Assembly: GCF_958298935.1 (NCBI RefSeq) | Contig: NC_084941.1 | Location: 13,366,001 to 13,430,000 of the forward strand | DNA length: 64,000 bases | Direction: 5' to 3' | Source: Phragmites australis | Lineage: Eukaryota > Streptophyta > Magnoliopsida > Poales > Poaceae | Part shown: positions 20,940-34,527 of the stretch, piece by piece | Layout: every line of letters begins with the position of its first letter | Position numbering within the stretch: the first letter of the stretch is position 1 | Notes under the pieces: generated by a model | Databases searched by the model: none | What the model was told of the DNA's origin: nothing | Seen by the model: only the letters and a program-made list of their open reading frames with translations | Position numbers and translations under genes: made by a program

Positions 20940-23026
20940 TATCACACCCGGTTTTAATGGCCAAAATCAAATGCAGCTTCTGTGTGCCCAGAATGTTCAA
21001 CACACATAAGGACGTCATAGGTGAAGTAAGAAAAACAATATTTTTATTAAGAAAACGTTAAACTCTTATAGCAATTGACATATATTGTCTTCTATAAAGA
21101 TATCTGCAGCGGAACAGAAGCACTGGTGCCCAACAACACCGCAGACAACTGACCGGGAGACACGCGCCTAGAACATCACAATCTCGTCTTGATAGTCTTC
21201 AACATCTTCACTCACTGAGAAGCAGCACACATGTCGCATGGTACAGGGAAAATAGCAAGTGTGAGCACATGACGCGCTCAGCAAGTGTGGGAAAGATAAT
21301 GATATGTAGGCTTATATCAAGAATAGGCTAACACATGGTATATTCACATAAATGCGACTAATGAAAAAATATTTAGATTCAAAAAGCATTAAATAATTAT
21401 TAAGTGAATGTAACCCACACAGTCCAACACCCAGCATACAAGGCTCCCCACCATGCATACTATAACCGTCTAGTACTCCCTGTACAATATCCAAAACCAC
21501 AACCATCTAGTACTTCCTGTACGAGAACCATAACCACAACCATCTAGTCCTCCCTGTTCCAGAACCATAACCACAACCAAACCAATAACCACAACCCACT
21601 AATCATGTGGGGATCCAAGTCTCCCATAACTGCGGGCACGATTGTTATAACAATTTTACACTTTGTAGAGGTTGTCCAGCTTTCCCCACAAGTTAGTGAA
21701 TTCCATGTTGCCGTGTTTGCAAGACACTTAACACACACCAGTGGTGTGCCACCAAGAAATCACAAATAACATTTTCCATTAACCAGAGACTAATCCAGTA
21801 TGTGTCTGCCCACTAGGTTTCACCGCCGGGATTTACGTGAGTTAAACTCCTACCCAGAAGCCCCTTTTTGTGCTAACAAAACACACACTGGATAGACTCT
21901 AACAAGTATCTCACGTCTTACCCATATCAACCTCGTGGTTGGTACGTTACTTCTTGGGTTGTCGCTCCACGAACAGGTCCTTACTTAGGTTACTTGGGCA
22001 AACACTAAACCAACATCATAACCATGACAACCATCAAAACCACTTTGCTCAGGGCCTAATGTTCCATGTTGCTAGACCATTAACAAATTAACCACCATTG
22101 TTGCATATGTTCATTAGTCAAGATTATGACACTTCCTAGTATCCCAAAAGCATGGCTAAGAAATCTACCCACAAAGATACCTAACCATAAACCATTTAGG
22201 TTCTAAGGGATGATAAGGGAAAATCTAGGGAAAACCCTAACATAGGTGACTACCCATCATATTGATAGACACTGTATGCAATTTGTAAAACAAAACATTT
22301 AAAAATATAGGTTCAAGATGATCAAGAACACTTGCCTTTTACCCAATGCTGCTCAGTGTTGTCGAAATCTTAGTCTTCAAGTCCCTCGAACTGCTCGGAA
22401 AGTTATCGACTAATCGTGAGAACTACCGACAAACAACACGAAGGAAAACACTAAGAAAAACATACCAAATATCATTAAAACACATTAAAAATACTATGGT
22501 TGGATAGGGATGATTTTAGAAACATTTATATGCAAGAATCGTCTAAATCGGAGTTAGGATGAAAAGAGAATAGCTTTCGAGAGATTGATTAGACGGAAAA
22601 GGAAATGCTGATTTTCTAGAATTATCTTCCTATGGGAAAGGTTTTATTGTCCAATCACTATGTCAGGCGTGACAACATTATTGCGCAATATTCAAGAAGT
22701 GTAGGGCAGACCAGACTTCGCTGATTAGGCTAAGAAGAATGATGTGGCGCTGACTTAGCATGCTATGCAAGTACCATATTGGATTAAATAAGGGATACGC
22801 TGAGATCTAGTCTTGACACCCTATGATGGATCAAAAGACTGAAGGTTGCATTTGTAGGTTAAGGATACTATGGGTGACTCTATGTAGCGGTGGTGGTTCG
22901 GGTTTCATCGAAGACAGCGATCGGGCATGTGGCCACTGACATCGATGTCGGGCTTCGATGGTGTTTCCATGAAACGAGGGAAAAATAGCATAGAATGCAA
23001 AAATACTAACTCAGCGGTATGGTTGG
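20940..23026 (-). repeat. Chromovirus LTR fragment
   Basis: It starts TATCACACCCGG (TG mutated to TA) and aligns with the LTRs at 26744 and 35368 through the shared blocks AACACACATAAGGACGTCAT, TCTGCCCACTAGGTTTCACC and TGGTTGGTACGTTACTTCTTGG, to about 22440. Beyond that the similarity weakens, so this is a diverged subfamily. It is cut at 23026 by a Tat LTR. No internal region is attached, so it is a solo or truncated LTR. Strand is assigned by analogy with the complete element. Confidence 0.75.
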
Positions 23027-24531
23027 TGTCGGTGAAATAGGAACCGGGGGTCCCCGAATCCCGATGCCAGGCCAGAAATCCGCCACATGGCGCCATCCCG
23101 CGGAGTCTCCTCCGCGAGGTAAAAAAGATTAAGTCCTGGGAGAGAGCGCTTAGGGCCACAGTCAGTGGTCCCCAAGTACCCAAGTTCCCCGATGATCTGC
23201 GAAGTCTAAGTACCGGGAAGAAAGTGCTCGGGGAGGTATACGGTGACCCCCGAGCACCTGAGTCCCCCAACGATCAGGAAAGCTAAGTACCGGGAGAAGT
23301 GTGCCCGGGGCCGCGAGAGGTGGCCCCCTGGGCACCCAAGTATCCCGAGGATCCACTGAAGGAAGTTCTGGGAGAGAGTGCTCGGGGCTGCGTGCAGCGG
23401 CCCCCGAGTACTCGGTCCCCCGAGGATCCGTACAAGCGTGCCCGGGAGAGAGTGCTCGGGGAGGTGAACAGTACCCCTGAGCACTCGGTTCCCCGAGGAT
23501 CAAGAAAGGGCATTCTCAGTTGAGAGTGCTCGGGGAGGTGAACAGTGACCCCCTAGCACTCGGTTCCCCGACGACTCAGAGAGCCCCCTGACAGTGGCCC
23601 CCGAGGGGTCCACTGATGAGGTGTCAGCCAGTCAAAGGTCCAAGGCCGTATTTAAAGAGCGCGCGTGGCCTGTCACCCCCAACTGCTCCCGCCATGCTCG
23701 GTGTTAGTTCCTGCCACATTCTGGCAGAAGGGTGTGGGGTCATTAAATGCACGGGTCCCATTCTGTGCACACTGGCCCGTCTCGGGATAACATCGTAAGG
23801 GCCGAGGTGTTCCGCCTGCCGCGCTGCTGTGGCAGGAGAACAAGACAGGACGGGCACGCCGGGCCCCTCTGCGACTGCCCAGTGGGCCCTCCCCATAGCG
23901 CCCGTTGCCAGTGCATTTATGGTGACGGATGACCGGGCGTGGGGCGCATTTTCCACCCCCGGTCACTTCGCACAGAGGCTATGATGACGCCCTTTCTATT
24001 TATGGTATCTTGGAACTCGTGCCCCCCTCCCGTTCGGGGCACGTTACTGGCGGCGGGTATTTAAAGCCACCGGCAGCACGGACAAAGACAAGTTTTAGAG
24101 GCTCTGAAGTGAATCAATCTCTCACAATCAAAGAAAAGTTTTTGAAGCTTTGAAATCTCTGAGCAAGCTAAGCAGAGAAGAGAAGAGAAGATTGAGAGCA
24201 CCCAGAGCCAGCAGACACTCGCAGACCGAAGAACAAGGAGCCTCAGGCTCTAAGATAGACAAACATTCTTGTAACCAGCAACATCCTTGAGGGACATTCT
24301 CGGGGCATTTATAGTATCCATACAGGAGTAGGGTGTTACGCCTCCGTGCGGCTCGAACCTGTCTAAATACCAACGCATTCACTCCGTTCTCCACTAGATC
24401 ATTCCACTCCACCAGCCATCGCATTCATACCCATTTATTTCTCCGGTGAACATATTCAGGGTCATCCCCCCGGCCGAATCTCTAAAAAGGGGTCCCTCAG
24501 GATCCCTGCGACAGGAGATAATCCTCCGACA
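23027..24531 (+). repeat. Complete LTR of the truncated Tat element
   Basis: 1505 bp from TGTCGGTGAAATAGG to ATCCTCCGACA. Six hairpin-repeat units (~75 bp) fill 23150-23590 in the U3 part. TATA-like TATTTAAA occurs near 23650 and at 24056-24063. The second is the better placed for an R-U5 of about 450 bp. The preceding 5 bp are GTTGG. This is the longest complete Tat LTR in the window and a useful reference for the shorter copies. Confidence 0.85.
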
Positions 24532-24555
24532 GCTGGAGCGCCAAGTAGGGGGGAA

Positions 24556-25732
24556 GCATCCCTGAATTTGTTTGTTTGTTTTCTTCTGCAGAAAAAATAG
24601 CCGGTGGTCATCGTCTCCAGCGCTCCGGCTCCAGCTCCAGCGTGGAAATGGAGCCCCTCGCTCAGGAGGCCCCAGTCGCTGCTGCGTCCCAGTAGCAACC
24701 ACGATCTGCACGCATGGCGTTCCCCTCTCAAGGGGACCAGGGCGCTGGGTCCAGCAGGGCCGCCGCCGCCGTCGCCGGTGCACCACCCAACCCCCAGCAG
24801 GTGGCCGAAACTCCTGCCGCCAGGTCCGTGTCTGGACAGCGCCGGGTGCCGCTCCGGCGTAGGCTCACCTTCGGCGAGGAAAGTCCAGGGAGCTCGTTGC
24901 TTGCAGCGCAGCTCTCCTCAGGCACCCGCCAGTCCAGGCAGCAAGGGAAACCCGGGTGGGCCACTGGCTCCAGGAAGTCACCGCCCTAGTCGGCACGGCC
25001 CTTCGCTAGGTGTTGGCCGAAAGTTCCCATGCCACCTCCCAGCGTGGCGCCGCTAGGACCGGCCCATCGTCAGGTGGCGGTCACGCTGGCCGGGGGGCCT
25101 CCAGGCGGAGCGCTGCCCCCCTGGCCACTTTCAAAGCCCAGGACCTCCGCTTACACCTCAACGAGCGGAGGGGCATCGAAGACGCGCGTGTCACTCTCGA
25201 GCGCCAGCGGGAGACCCGGCAGGAGGCTGGAGCCGAGGACTAGGCCTCCTCTTTGCCGGCCCATGATCGTCGGGGCTCCCCGGCTCGCCGGCGTTCACCG
25301 CTCAAGGGCGCTGCCCACGCCGCAGGGTACGGCACCGGTTGCTGTGCCTTCACCAGTGAGATCCGTGGGGTCAAATGGCCCACCAAGTTCCGCCCCGAGC
25401 TGTCAGAGAAGTACGACGGGTCCATCGACCCCGTTGAGTTCCTCCATATATACATCACCGCCGTCCAGGCGGCTGGTGGCAGTGAAAAGGTGATGGCTAA
25501 CTACTTTCATGTTGCCTTGAGGGGCTCTGCCCGCTCTTGGCTTATGAACTTGCCCCCAGGATCTATCAGCTCCTGGGATGATCTTTGCCACCAGTTCGTG
25601 ACTAATTTTTAGGGCACATTCATGCGCCCCGGCCTGGAGTGCGACCTCCACACCGTTAAGCAGCAGGAGGGGGAGACGCTGCGGCGCTTTATTCAGCGCT
25701 TCAGCCAGGTCCGCAACACCATCCTGCGGATA
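24556..25732 (+). pseudogene. Partial Tat gag
   Basis: It opens with the same GGHR...GSSSS N-terminus as the gag of the first Tat element. The middle shows LRLHLNERRGIEDARVTLER. The capsid core follows: EIRGVKWPTKFRPELSEKYD, EFLHIYITAVQAAGG, ARSWLMNLPPGSISSWDDLC and LECDLHTVKQQEGETLRRF. It carries stops near 24693, 25242 and 25610, plus frame changes. It is truncated at 25732 within the region corresponding to QVRNTIPRI. It retains a stretch (about 25300-25560) that is frameshifted in the first element. Confidence 0.82.
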
Positions 25733-26743
25733 GTAATATTAAATAAATATATGTAAATAACAACCACCACAAGATTCTAACCATCTTGACTTTACCTTCT
25801 AACACCTTAACAAAGGTTCCCACCACCCAGGTTCAACACCACCTCAATCATAGTTCCCACCACCATAATTGACCAAACCAATCAAACCATCAAGTTCTAA
25901 TCATGTGAGGTTTTCCTTGCCACTCGTAACCATGAGTACGGCTGATTAACCAGTTTTACACTCTACAAAGGTTGTACACTTTACCCATAAGTCATGATCA
26001 TACTTCTTTGCTAGTACCTGTCAGTACCTTACATTCTTCTGAGGTGTGCGATGAGTTGACCACTTCACAGCCTTTATAATACCCTCTCAGCATATGCATA
26101 CCTTCTAAAGTTTCACCACCGTGTGAATACACCTCATCAACGGAAGCCCCCTCTTGCACCAATGGAACACCATGGAAGTACACCCTTCTATTCCACACAA
26201 CCGAATGGTCTACACAATGTTGAGAGTATGCAAGTTAATTGGCTAGGCCCCACCCATTCTGGGCTTGTGGTTGTATTGTTTATTCAAAAAGATCACTCCA
26301 TGAATTGGTCCTTAGATTTGAGCAAGACTACTACTACTGAACCGTATAACATATACCGGTCTCATCAAACCATTCCTCAAATCTCTATACTATGTTGCTA
26401 AAAAAATTATACCTTCATCATTTATCATTATTGGATAGGACCATTATCACAATTCGTAGAGACATTATCATGATCACCATCCCAAAGCAAGGCTAAGCAT
26501 CATCTACCCTTCCATAACCAAAGTAAGGCTAAGCATCATCTACCCTTTGTGTGAGTTGGGCTACTTATATATACCCGAGAGATCAGAGGTCTCATAATTG
26601 AATCTAATTCGAAATTAGGCTACGGGGAGGATATGAACTCGATCTCACGGCTCAAATAGGCTCGACTGTTGATTTGTTGGGCAAAAGAACATGTATAGAT
26701 CCTAGTTTCTTGCCATTAAACTGCATATATATCTCTTTTCCAA
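25733..26743. repeat. LTR 'L' copy 1, first segment
   Basis: AT-rich non-coding sequence. 26085-26540 aligns with 47964-48223 and 58417-58570 (shared GAAGCCCCCTCTTGCACCAA, CATCCCAAAGCAAG, AAGCATCATCTACC). It is the upstream part of an old LTR-like sequence interrupted by the chromovirus at 26744. The last 5 bp, TCCAA (26739-26743), are one arm of the chromovirus TSD. The left edge abuts the broken gag at 25732. Confidence 0.65.
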
Positions 26744-29617
26744 TGTCACACCCGGTTTTAACAGAAAAACCAAGTGTGGCTTATGTGTGCCCAGAAATTT
26801 TAACACACATAAGGACGTTATAGGTGAAGTAACAAATGTAATACTTTAATTTACGTTTAATTCTTACAAAAAGACTTCATCTAAACAACTATAATAACTA
26901 AACGACATCATCTAAATGACGATAGCGGGACGAAAAGATCGACGACCAAGCACTCCACAAGCACTGTCTGGAAGACACGCTCCTAGAACACCATGTCATC
27001 ATCTTGGAAATCTTTAAAGTCTTCCATTGAGCAGCATATGTATTGTGGGATGTAGCAAGGGTCAGCATATGGAGTACTCAGCAAGTGTCGGAGAATAATG
27101 ATATGTAGCCTTAAAACAAGAATATGCTAACATATAGTATATTTGCGTATATGCGAGTAATGAAAAGATATTTTGACTCAAAAGCATTAAGCAATTATTA
27201 AGTGAATGTGACCCATACAGTGCAACACCTAGCATACAAGGCTCCCCACCTTGCATACCATAATCATCTAGTACTCCCTGTACTATAACCAAAACCATAA
27301 CCAAACTCACATCCATAACCAACTAATCATGTGAGGATCCAAGTCTCCGATAACTGCGGGCACGGCTGTTATAACAGTTTTTACACTCTGCAAAGGTTGT
27401 CCAGCTTTCCCCACGAGTTAGTGAATTCCATGTTGCCGTGTTTGAAAGACACTTAACACACGCCAGTGGTGTTCCACCAAGAAATCACTAAATGACATTT
27501 TCCTCTAACCAGAAACTAATCCAGTATGCATCTGCCCACTAGGTTTCACCGTCAGGATTTACGTGAGTCCAACTCCTACCCAGAAGCCCCATTTTGTGCT
27601 GACACAACACACACTGGATAGACTCTAACTAGAATGTCACGCCTTACTCATATCAGCCTCGTGGTTGGTACGTTACTTCTTGGATTGTCGCTCTACGAAC
27701 CGGTCCTTACTTAGGTTACTTCAGCAAACACTAAACCAACAACATAACCATGACAACCACCAAAACTTGTTTGCTCAAGGCCTAAGGTTCCATGTTTCTA
27801 TACCATTAACACATTAACGACCATTGTTGCATAAGTTCATTAATCAAGTATATGACACTTCCCAACATCCCAAAAGCATGGCTAAGCAACTCTACTCACC
27901 AAAGATACCTAACCATAAACCATCTAGGTTCCAAGGGATGATAAGGGAAAGTCTAGGGAAAAACATAGATGACTATTCATTATATTGACAGACATTGCAT
28001 GTAATTTTGTAAAACAAAATATTTAAAACATAGGTTCAAGATGATCAAAGACACTTGCCTTCTCATGTTGCTGCTAAGAGAAACGAATCTAACGGTGTAA
28101 AAATCGCTTAAAACGAAGCTACGACGAAAAAGATACACTAAAAATAAGATTAGGGTTTATTTTATAAAAGAACAGGACTAATTTGTAATTAACAAAAAGT
28201 CTAGGGACCTTTTGTAAAAATAGAGGGACCTGTATGTATTTTTTGAGAAATTCTGGGATCTAAGTGTAAAAAGATAGGGCTCTTTTTGTAATTACAAAAA
28301 AGTTCAGGGGTCTATTTGCAAAATTGACAATTTCTAGGAATTATTAGATTTATTTTTGTATTGAAAACACTAGATTTATGCGTGGCTGCTGATTGGACAC
28401 ACATGGCTGACACATCAGCAAAAATGCTGAGGTGGCGCATGCGTGGTAGGGCTGACTAGGCAGAGAGGCTGACTGGGTTAAAGTGGGACACGTGGCACGT
28501 TCTGGTTGGTTGTTGAACCGGTATGTTTAAGATCTAATCTAGGCACTTGATCACAGATCTGACGGCTTAGGGGAGTTTGGACGGTCAGAGGGAGAGCGGT
28601 ATAGCGGCGCCGAAGGTTTCACGGTGGCGGACTCAATGGAGAGGGGCTCTGATCTTGTTGCCAGCCTCAGAGAGCGATGACGAGCGATGGAACATGAAGA
28701 GATGCTCATGGGGAACTCGACTGAGGGCTTACCGACGACGATGCGGCACTGGAGGAGTTTGGCGACAACGAGGGGCAGCGGAGGGGTCGGATCTTCGTCG
28801 GAGAGGGGTCTTTGGGTACCAAACGGTGTCGGCGAGCAGTGGAGAGGCTTCAACAGACGCGGGTGCTTCCGATGAGGGTTTCGGTAGAGGTTCGATGGCA
28901 CTGGAGTGGCGCGACAGTGAAGACAACCGAGCAACAACGACTATAGTGACGGTGAGCTTCGGATCTCGGTGGATTCGCAGGGAACTCGGCGACTCCTAGA
29001 TGGGATCTGACTAGGGAGAGGTGGGCTACCTATATAGGGGCTAAGGAGATCTCACGGAAGCTTAGGACACCTTGGCAGCAGCGAATTTGGACTTGAACGG
29101 CACGGCAGCGGCGGAGTCATCTTCGGAGAAGATGAGTATGACGAGCGGGGCCCACCTATCAGCGACACAAGGCGGAGGTGGAAACGCGGCTGTCGCTTTG
29201 AGAAGATCACGAGCGCGGCGCAGTGTGACTAGGCCGGCTCGGCGCGAGGGTGCGGCCCAAGCGGAGCAGCAGGAGAAGGGAAAGCGGGCCGGGGCGGGGA
29301 AGTTGGGCCGAAAACAAGGGAAGAGTGGCCCAGTTGGGTTTTTATTCTTTTTCTTTTTGATTTGATTTTTTTCTAAAGCTTTTCAATTCAAATCAAAGCA
29401 AGCATTTTCAAATCAAAAGCCACAAATGAAAACCAAATAAAACAAAGGAAACCTAAATACCTAAAAATAGCATGAATGCACTTAAACAAATATTTCCTAT
29501 GTCAAAATTAGATTCTCTTTTAATGAAAATAGCATTTACTCTTTTGAAATTATTTAAGCTCAAAAATAAATTCTAGCAGATTTTATAAACTAGAAAAATT
29601 GAAATTAGGGTGTTATA
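26744..29617 (-). repeat. 3' LTR of the chromovirus
   Basis: 2874 bp, starting TGTCACACCCGG and ending GGGTGTTATA (one mutation from TTACA). Relative to the other LTR it lacks ~150 bp near 28076 and has many substitutions. CTATATAGG at 29029-29037 is a TATA candidate. Open frames at 28550-29365 are GC-rich promoter or leader sequence, not genes. Confidence 0.92.
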
Positions 29618-31480
29618 AAACTAACCCCTTGGAATGAATCTCGCCCTCGAGATTCGGACAGATTGGAGAAAAGATGAGGAAACTCTATCTCCAGGTCTTC
29701 TTCTCTTCCCCACGTTGCTTCATCTTCCGAGTGGTGACTCCACTGCAGTTTACACATTGGTATTACTTTGGTTCTAGTCACTCTTTCTAATCTCTCAAGA
29801 ATCTTCACGGGATACTCTATATAGGAGAGATCTTCTTGAACATCTAGTTCTTCCATTGGCAACTGTTTTTCAGGCACTGGAAGACACTTCTTCAACTGAG
29901 ACACATGAAAGACATCATGCACATCTGCCATTTGAGGCGGTAACTCCAACTGATAAGCTACTTCACCTCTTTTATCTAGTAATACCAATGAAAGGTCCAA
30001 TGAATCTTGGTGATAACTTCCCTTTGACCTTAAATCTACGAAGACCTCGTATGGGTGAAACCTTGAGATAGAAAAAATCTCCAATTTCAAAAACCAATTC
30101 TCTTCGCCTGTTATCAGCATAACTTTTTCTGTCTCGATTGTGCAATCCTTAGATTCTCTCGAATTATCTGAACTTGCTTTCCTGCATTTCGTAGAATTTC
30201 TGGACCAAAAACTTGACTATCTCCGGTCTCATTCCAGAATAGTGGTGTTCTACACTTTCTTCCATACAGTGCTTCAAACGGAGACATTTGAAGACTTTCC
30301 TGATAATTATTGTTGTATGAGAACTCTGTATACGACAGACTCTTATCCCAACTTTTTCTGTACTTTAGAGCACAAGCTCTTAACATATCCTCAAGTATCT
30401 GATTGACTCCCTCGGAGTGACCATCTGTTTCAGGGTGATAGGTGGAACTAAAGTTCAGCTTTGTATCCATAGACTTTGTAGCTTTTGCCAAAACTTGTAT
30501 GTAAACTGTGTACCTCTATCTGAGACAACCTTCTTTGGCACTCTGTGCAAACACCTTATTCTTGACATATACAACTCTGCTAGTCTGGCTCTACTATAAG
30601 TAGTCTTAACTGGGATAAAATGGGTGACTTTAGTTAATCGATCAACTATAACCCATATTGAATCATATCCTCCTTGCGTACGGGGTAAACCGACAATGAT
30701 ATCCATACCAATTTCCTCACATTTCCATTCAGGTATCTTAAAGGGTTGCAGTAATCCTGCTGGTCTCTGATGTTCTCCGTTGACCTTCTAGCAAGTATCA
30801 CACATGGCTACGTATTCTGCAACATCTCTCTTCATTCCATACCACCATTAGCGATCCTTGAGATCTTGATACATCTTTGTACTTTTAGGGTGAATAGAAT
30901 ATGCTGAATCATGAGCTTCTCTCAGAATTACCCCTTTAATATCCTTCTGGTTAGGCATGCAGATTCTCTTTTTGAACCACACATTACCTTGACTATCCTC
31001 TATAAAATCTAGAGCTTTATCATACTTGATAAGTTGCCTAATTACCTTGAGCTTCTCGTCCTCCAGTTGACCCTTACAAATATCTTGTTCAAGAGTGCAA
31101 TCTACTTCCATGGCGGTTGTTTCCATATCTGCCACAAATCCAAGGTTGAGCTTCTCAAACTCTTTCCATAACCTAGGTTGACTATCTTGAACCATCACCG
31201 AGTTACAGTAACTCTTCCAGCTCAAACCATCAGCTACTACATTAGCCTTTCTTGGATGGTAGTGAATTCCCACATCGTAGTCTTTGATTAACTCTAGCCA
31301 TCTGAGCTGATGAAGGTTTAAATTCGATTGGGTGAAGATACACTTTAAACTCTTGTGATCCGTATATATCTCACACCATTTTCCAATGAGATAATGTCTC
31401 CAAATCTTCAATGCATGAACCATAGCTACTAACTCCAGGCCATGCGTAGGGTAGTCCTCCTCATGCTTCCTTAACTGCCT
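29605..31480 (-). pseudogene. Chromovirus RNase H C-terminus, integrase and chromodomain
   Basis: It begins with the RNase H end (MVHALKIWRHYLIGKWCEIY, DHKSLKCIFTQSNLNLHQLR). Integrase follows: the HHCC is damaged (HDSAYSIHPKSTKMYQ, a stop, then YVAMCDTC and a stop). The core has GMDIIVGLPRT (first Asp), VSDRGTQFT (second Asp) and DGHSEGVNQILED (Glu). A frame change near 30490 separates the second Asp from the Glu. The C-terminal domain has VHDVFHVSQLKKCL. A chromodomain closes the protein (YPVKILERLERVTRTK, KLQWSHHSEDEATWGREED), ending at 29605 within the 3' LTR edge. The chromodomain would direct insertion to modified histones in related elements. Confidence 0.9.
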
Positions 31481-32992
31481 TCACGCATAGGCTACAACTT
31501 GACCTTCTTCTATGAGAACACATCCAAGTCCTCGTCGCGAAGCATCACAGTAGATATCGAAGTTCTTGCTGATGTCTGGTAGAACTAGCATTGGGGCTGT
31601 AGTCAATCTCTTTTTTAACTCTTCGAAACCTGCTTGACCAGTCAGGCTCCACTTAAAAACCATGTTTTTCTGAAGCAAAGATGTAAGAGGTTGAGCTATC
31701 TTAGAAAACCTTTCTATTAAGCGGTGATAATATCATGCTAATCCAAGGAAACTCCTGATCTTCGACACATTGGTAGGTGGTAACCAATTCAACACATCTT
31801 TCACTTTACTTGGATCTACTACTACACCTCTAGCAGTTATGATATGTCCAAGGAAAGCAACTTGATCTAACCAAAGAACACACTTGCTAAACTTGGCATA
31901 CAACTGATGCTCTTTCAGTGTTTGTAACACTATTCTCAAATGCTCTTCATGTTCTTCCTCACTCTTAGAGAAAACCAGAATGTCATCAATGAATACTACC
32001 ACAAATTTATCCAAGTAGTCCATAAATTCTTTGTTCATAAGGTTCAGAAAATAAGCTAGTGCATTGGTCAATCCAAAAGACATGACAATATAATCATATA
32101 ATCCATATCGAGTACTGAAGGCAGTCTTGGGCACATCTGACGATCGAATCTTTAATTGGTAGTATCCAGACCTTAGATCAATCTTGGAGAACACTTGGGC
32201 TCCTCTCATATGATCAAACGAATCCTCAATTCGGGGTAACAGATATTTGTTCTTAATGGTCACATCATTGAGTGCTCTATAATCTACACACATTCGTCAG
32301 GTACCATCTTTCTCATCTACGAAAAGAACTGGGGCTCCCCAAGGTGACGCACTTGGTCTGATAAAACTTTTATCTAACTGCTCTTGAATTTGCTTTTTTA
32401 ACTCAGATAGGTCATTAGTGGACATTCTATATGGCCTTTTGGCTATGGGGGTCGTTCCGGGTACCAATTCTATAACAAACTCAATATCTCGATATGGTGA
32501 CATACCTAGCAATTCATTGGGTAAGAAATCAGGAAACTCGCAAACCACTCTGATCTGATCAATGGGTGCATCTTCTAGTAGGTTGAGAGAACAATCCTCT
32601 GCTACTGGTATGGTAGCTACAAACTCGACTTTGGTTCCATCTCCATTTGTTAGGTGAACTGCCCTTCTGGCACACTCTATTACTCCATCGTACTTGGCTA
32701 ACCAATCCATTCCAAGAATAACATCTATGCCCTTAGATTCCAAGACTATAAGATTTGCTGGGAAGTCTACCCCCCTTATTTTAATTTTCATCCTAGGACA
32801 CATATACTTTGCCCTCAATCCTCCTCCATGAGAGCTAATAAGCATATTATACTTCATCATAACCATAGGCAAACCATGCTTTGCAACATATTGAATAGTT
32901 ATGAAAGAATGCGAAGCTCCAGAATCAAACAAAACAGATGCAGGTTGAGAATTGACAAGGAACATACCGTACACCACATCCTAAGCTTCACG
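31481..32992 (-). pseudogene. Chromovirus protease, reverse transcriptase and RNase H N-terminus
   Basis: Protease: VLFDSGASHSFI with the canonical DSGA, then VILGMDWLAKYDGVI. RT: RPSASPWGAPVLFVDEKDGT, a stop at 32297, [33 protein letters not shown], then [14 protein letters not shown] (the YxDD box reads FIDD). Thumb: [19 protein letters not shown] stop follows FLGLA at 31733. RNase H starts with FDIYCDASRRGLGCVL and stops at 31481 after VVAYA. At least three in-frame stops. Order and motifs are standard. Confidence 0.9.
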
Positions 32993-33109
32993 AGCTTCTT
33001 CTGCTGTGACAAGGTTGACCTTCCCATGAACGTAATTCTATTTTCCAAGATTGTTCTAACCAGGATTCTAACTTCCACTGTGTGACTAAGCTGGGGCTGG
33101 AGTTGACCT

Positions 33110-34131
33110 TAGTGTGTTACTTATTGGTTTTGTCTTGATCCTGCATCTTCTTAAGGCATTTATTCACATAATGCCCTTCCTCTCCACAGTAGAAGCATCC
33201 TTTGTTTGGGCCAGGAGTAGCTGGGCTGTTCTTTACTCGAGGAGTAGCTAGTGGAGTTGAACGGGGCGTCTGATAGTTGGAGCGCTAAACAGGGGCTTGT
33301 GACTGAGTCCTGTACTGATTGTTGGAATGGAACATAGGGCCTTGCGGAGACGTTTGAGTTGCCACATGGGAATGCGTGTTGCCTCCCTGTCCTTGGAAAG
33401 ACATCCACCTTTTCTTCTCATCCAGCTGATGGCGCTTGTGTTCAACCACCAAAGCTTTGTTCACCATTGCTTGGAAATTAGGGAACTCTTGAGGAAGTAG
33501 GGCATACTCTATGGCATCATTCAGACCTTCCAGAAAACATTCCTGCTTCTTCTCATTTGTATCCACTTCATTAGGAGCATACCTAGACAACTGAGTAAAC
33601 TTGGTCACATACTCCCTTACACTCATTGGTCCTTACTTCAGGCTCATGAATTCCTTCTTCTTTAGACGGACATCTCCTAGTGACATGTGATGAGTGCTGA
33701 AACTGGATTTGAACTCCATCCAAGTACTAGCTGTTGAATTCTCATGTGTGGCGCAATATGCTTCCCACCAGTCCAAGGCTTTACCGGCGAGTTGGTGCGA
33801 AGCTTAAAGAACCATCTCTCTGCCATTGCACTGTGCAACTTGTAGTTTCCTCTCAATGTCCTTCAACCAATCATCTGTATCCACAGGTTCTACTGCATGA
33901 CTAAAGACTGGGGGTTGAGTTCTCTTGAATTCTCCAAGTCTCGATGGTTGATGCGGTTGAGGAACATGATTTGGTTGTTGCTGTTGCATCTACACCATGG
34001 TTTGGGCTAAACAGCTTGCAAGATCTGAGTCTTCATAGCCATCTGTTGTTCCAAGGTCATTGGAGGGGGTGGGGTGGATTCTGGTTGTTGTTCTCCTCGT
34101 GGGTATCGATGCTCCTCCTTGTGTTAACCAT
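33110..34131 (-). pseudogene. Chromovirus gag with CCHC knuckle
   Basis: The start ATG at 34131 gives MVNTRRSIDTH, a typical chromovirus gag beginning. After a frame change comes a Gln-rich stretch (QQQQPNHVPQPHQP), then FKRTQPPVFSHAVEPVDTDDWL, a stop, WWEAYCATHENS, a stop, and VREYVTKFTQLSRYAPNEV (Retrotrans_gag core). The nucleocapsid zinc knuckle is CFYCGEEGHYVNKC, C-X2-C-X4-H-X4-C. At least three stops and one frame change. Confidence 0.88.
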
Positions 34132-34527
34132 CTGATTAGGGTTGGAAAGAGGGACAAGAGTAGATAAGCGAGACCGGAAAGGATTTAACTAAGGAAACCC
34201 AACTATATTATATTATATAGATAATAAAGATGCATCTGTGGACAAGGTGCCAAAGCATTCCACAGCTCACATCGACACTCAAACAAAAGATCCAGATCAC
34301 ACACTTAGCACCAAAACAATTCTCACACTAGCAATATTATTGTCCTTAACAATTACATCGATGCTAGACTCTAATGATGCTAAGATGATCTACTAAAAGA
34401 CTATATACTATCGGGACTCCTCTCTAGTGCGGGATCCTGAGGGGGAGGAATCGAATGATCCATCTTCATCTATGGCGGGGGCGTTGAGACAGATCCTCTT
34501 GTGCGGGGGTGAGTGGATAGACAAGTC

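Larger units (their letters stand above)
23027..25732 (+). mobile_element. Truncated Tat-lineage element: LTR plus partial gag
   Basis: A complete LTR (23027-24531), a PBS-like TGGAGCGCCAAGTAGGGGGG at 24534-24553 and gag, truncated after FSQVRNTILRI at 25732. It is in the opposite orientation to the element at 678-12308 but belongs to the same family by LTR ends, repeat array and gag. Its gag is homologous to 9528-11439. Confidence 0.85.

Noticed and set aside
28551..29365. Several GC-rich ORFs in the chromovirus LTR, with partial counterparts at 37515-38114
   Set aside because: They lie wholly in the LTR, differ in frame between the two LTRs, and match no family; promoter/leader sequence of the LTR.
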